Source: Candidatus Acetothermia bacterium JdFR-50 (GTDB lineage Bacteria > Bipolaricaulota > Bipolaricaulia > Bipolaricaulales > Bipolaricaulaceae). From it: a DNA stretch of 7,973 nt. The position numbers and the translations under genes are program-made. The stretch lies in the NCBI GenBank assembly GCA_002010365.1, contig MTNL01000019.1, positions 1 to 7,973 of the forward strand. The letters are read 5' to 3'. Positions 6,140 to 7,973 of this stretch are shown in pieces (positions within the stretch are counted from its first letter, which is position 1; every line of letters begins with the position of its first letter). The notes beneath the pieces were generated by a model. The model made no database searches, was not told the DNA's origin, and worked only from the letters and a program-made list of their open reading frames with translations.

Positions 6140-7437
6140 CGCCGCCTCCCCAAGAACGCCGCCCCGGCTCCCTTGATGAGGGACTCATAGTGGTGCATCA
6201 CGAGGTGCGCCTCGATCTGCATGATGGTGTCGATCCCCACGCCCACTACGATGAGAAGGGAGGTTCCACCCAACCACAGCAGCGTGCCCGCTCCCACGCC
6301 GCTCACGGCCCCCACGACATACGGGAGGATCGCGATCACCGTGAGGAAAAGGGCGCCCACCAAGAGGATCTTGTTGGTCACCTCTTGGAGGTAAGCCGCC
6401 GTGGGGGCACCGGGCCGCACCCCGGGAATGAAACCCCCGGCCTCTCGCAGGTTCTTGGCCACGTCGTTGGGGTCGAAGATTATGGACGAATAGAAATACG
6501 CAAAGAAGATGATGAGGATGGCGTAAAGCCCGAGATAAACGGGATGAGGCGGGGATAGATATCGGGCATAGGGCTCCGTGGCCGGGACCGACCGCAAGAT
6601 CACCGAGGGAAGCTGCAGGATCGCCAGGGCAAAGATTATGGGGATCACACCACCCTGGTTAACCCGAATGGGGAGTTGAGCGGTGTGTCCCCCGTAGATC
6701 CTGCGTCCCGCCGTGCGCTTGGCGTATTGAACGGTGAGCTTCCGTTGCCCCTGCTGAAGCACGGCCGCCGCGGCGATCATCACCACGAACAGTACCAAGA
6801 AGACGATCAACCAAAGGGGGCTCAGGTCCCCCGCGCTTATCTGGGCGAAGAGGTTCCCGAAGTACGCGGGATAGCGGGCGATGATCCCCGACATGATAAT
6901 CATGGAAATACCGTTTCCAATGCCGTTCTCGGTGATGCGCTCCCCGATCCACATAAGGAAGATGGAGCCGGTGGTCATCCCGATGATGGCGTTGATGAAG
7001 AAAAGCGGTGTGGGAGAAGCCACCCGGGCGTTCACGGCAAGCATCGCATATCCCACCGACATGATGGCCGCCATCCCCACCGTGCCCCAGCGGGTGTACT
7101 TGGTGAGGATCTTGCGGCCCTCGCGCCCCTGCTGCTGGAGCTCCTTGAGCTTGGGGAAGACCACTACCAAAAGCGACATGATGATGGAGACGTTGATGTA
7201 GGGGATGACGCCCAGGGCGAAAAGCGAGAACTGCCGTAGGCCTCCCCCGGTGAACATAGAGAGGAACTGGAAAAATCCGCCCCACATCCGCTCCAGGGCC
7301 TCAGCGAACGCCTTGGCGTCCACCCCGGGGACGGGGATGTGGACCCCGATGCGGAAAACCATGAGCATGAAAAGGGTATAAAGGATTCGCTGCCGAAGCT
7401 CAGGAACGGCGAATACGCCGCGTATGCGCTCGAACAA
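6136..7437 (-). CDS. secY: Protein translocase subunit SecY
   Basis: SecY is the pore of the Sec translocon in the cytoplasmic membrane, working with SecE, SecG and SecA. The 433-residue protein has ten predicted membrane segments, at about 17-37, 72-94, 115-136, 148-168, 174-188, 207-227, 262-282, 301-321, 358-378 and 385-407. Signatures include ALGVIPYINVSIIMSLL in segment 2 (the lateral gate), the plug region near 60-70, NGIGNGISMIIMSGI at 171-185, LPIRVNQGGVIPIIFA at 255-270, and a C-terminal MQIEAHL near 406. The start is TTG at 7437, directly after the rplO TAG with no gap, and is supported by GGAGGAGG at 7450-7443 and by the usual MFERIR-like opening. The length is typical. Confidence 0.97.
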   Translation of the reverse strand: MFERIRGVFAVPELRQRILYTLFMLMVFRIGVHIPVPGVDAKAFAEALERMWGGFFQFLSMFTGGGLRQFSLFALGVIPYINVSIIMSLLVVVFPKLKELQQQGREGRKILTKYTRWGTVGMAAIMSVGYAMLAVNARVASPTPLFFINAIIGMTTGSIFLMWIGERITENGIGNGISMIIMSGIIARYPAYFGNLFAQISAGDLSPLWLIVFLVLFVVMIAAAAVLQQGQRKLTVQYAKRTAGRRIYGGHTAQLPIRVNQGGVIPIIFALAILQLPSVILRSVPATEPYARYLSPPHPVYLGLYAILIIFFAYFYSSIIFDPNDVAKNLREAGGFIPGVRPGAPTAAYLQEVTNKILLVGALFLTVIAILPYVVGAVSGVGAGTLLWLGGTSLLIVVGVGIDTIMQIEAHLVMHHYESLIKGAGAAFLGRRR

Positions 7438-7887
7438 CTAAACCTCCTCCGCCTTCCCCCCTGCGGCCTCGATCTTCTCCCGGGCCGTCTTCGAGAACTT
7501 ATGAGCCCTAACGGTTAAAGCCTTGGTGAGTTCCCCGTCGCCCAGGACCTTGAGTCCGTCCTTCAGATCCTTGACGATGCCCCGCTCAAGCAGCGTCTCC
7601 GGAGTCACCACATCCCCCGCCTCGAAGTGTTCCTCCAACGTGCCCACGTTCACGATAGCGTATTCGATCCGAAGCGGGTTCTTGAACCCTCGCTTGGGGA
7701 ATCTCATCCAGAAGGGGGTTTGGCCACCCTCAAACGTGGGACGTACTCCGCCGCCGGCCCGGGACTTCTGTCCCTTGGTGCCCCGGGTGGACTCATGGCC
7801 CCCGTGGCCCGAACCGTAGCCGCGGCCGATGCGTTTCTCCCGTTTCCGCGCACCTGGGGTGGGCCTGAGATTATGCAGTCCCAGCAT
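7438..7887 (-). CDS. rplO: 50S ribosomal protein L15
   Basis: L15 is a late-assembling large-subunit protein with a long basic extension buried in 23S rRNA. The product of about 149 residues opens [23 protein letters not shown] and continues [20 protein letters not shown] and the signature [17 protein letters not shown], then the globular C-terminal domain ending GGKAEEV. A frame opens at a TTG at 7926, but two ATGs at 7890 and 7887 fit the family N-terminus; GGAGG at 7898-7894 lies 3 and 6 nt upstream of them, so 7887 is better spaced. Either start overlaps the 3' end of rpsE (17-20 nt). There is no rpmD between rpsE and rplO, its normal position. Confidence 0.96.
   Translation of the reverse strand: MLGLHNLRPTPGARKREKRIGRGYGSGHGGHESTRGTKGQKSRAGGGVRPTFEGGQTPFWMRFPKRGFKNPLRIEYAIVNVGTLEEHFEAGDVVTPETLLERGIVKDLKDGLKVLGDGELTKALTVRAHKFSKTAREKIEAAGGKAEEV
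7443..7450 (-). promoter_or_regulatory. Strong Shine-Dalgarno deciding the TTG start of secY
   Basis: Minus-strand GGAGGAGG inside the last rplO codons (Glu-Glu-Val) ends 5 nt before the TTG at 7437. With rplO stop and secY start adjacent, it supports TTG initiation and coupling. Confidence 0.65.
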
Positions 7888-7973
7888 CATCCGCCTCCGT
7901 CTCCTCTTCCCGTTCCTCGGACTCAATCCCCAGGATCTCCTCTACAGGCTTGTCCCGAATGGCTGCCACCTCA
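7871..7973 (-). CDS. rpsE: 30S ribosomal protein S5, C-terminal end only
   Basis: Only the last 33 codons are in the window (7972-7874), followed by TAA at 7873-7871; the rest lies beyond the right edge. S5 lines the mRNA entry tunnel and helps decoding accuracy. The identification rests on [15 protein letters not shown], which matches the S5 C-terminal consensus (compare the E. coli end, RGKSVEEILG), and on position directly before rplO. After that motif comes an 18-residue tail with nine acidic residues, ending DDAGTA, which is longer and more acidic than usual. The tail's codons also hold the rplO SD and first codons. With so little sequence the call rests mainly on motif plus synteny. Confidence 0.85.
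   Translation of the reverse strand, partial: EVAAIRDKPVEEILGIESEEREEETEADDAGTA

Noticed and set aside
7888..7926. Upstream extension of L15 from TTG 7926
   Set aside because: It adds an Arg-rich stretch not seen in L15 and would place the SD inside the coding region; the ATGs at 7890/7887 fit both SD and family.
1..7973. CRISPR arrays, tRNA or rRNA genes, insertion sequences, attachment sites
   Set aside because: No repeat array, tRNA-like cloverleaf, transposase or terminal inverted repeat was recognised on either strand.

Overview
The window is a GC-rich bacterial stretch dominated by the distal half of the S10-spc-alpha ribosomal protein supercluster, read on the minus strand from right to left. 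The order is rpsE (3' end only), rplO, secY, adk, map, infA, rpmJ, rpsM, rpsK, rpsD, rpoA, rplQ, followed unusually by a ridA-type gene. Left of it lie a plus-strand TlpA/ResA-like thioredoxin gene and, divergent from that on the minus strand, a radical SAM gene of the spore-photoproduct-lyase-like group that runs off the left edge.

Organism: a bacterium, as shown by bacterial-type RpoA, IF1, L36 and L17. Four-cysteine zinc sites in S4 and Adk, a zinc-type L36, high GC and an S4 that reads very much like that of Thermus suggest a thermophilic or deep-branching lineage. The missing rpmD argues against a plain Thermus. Candidate phyla such as Bipolaricaulota would fit, but I cannot settle the phylum from this sequence.

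Layout: 1-740 (-) radical SAM gene; 741-804 divergent intergenic region; 805-1329 (+) thioredoxin-like gene; 1330-1337 convergent 8-bp gap with no visible terminator; 1338-1715 (-) ridA; 1723-7973 (-) ribosomal operon. The operon is very compact. Gaps run from -40 nt (map/infA overlap) to +27 nt (rpmJ/rpsM), and most Shine-Dalgarno (SD) motifs sit inside the end of the preceding gene, so translational coupling is likely throughout. No stretch above 300 bases lacks a gene.

How the genes work together: rpsE to rplQ make small- and large-subunit ribosomal proteins, the SecY translocon pore, adenylate kinase, methionine aminopeptidase (N-terminal processing of new proteins), initiation factor IF1 and the RNA polymerase alpha subunit. 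RidA would clear reactive enamine/imine by-products. The thioredoxin-like protein is probably a membrane-anchored thiol:disulfide protein, and the radical SAM protein has no assignable substrate.

I see no undescribed multi-gene system. The points worth a second look are local: an S11 lacking its near-universal C-terminal tail, no rpmD between rpsE and rplO, a 40-nt map/infA overlap that recodes infA's 5' end as a MetAP tail, ridA coupled to rplQ, and convergent transcription without a terminator.
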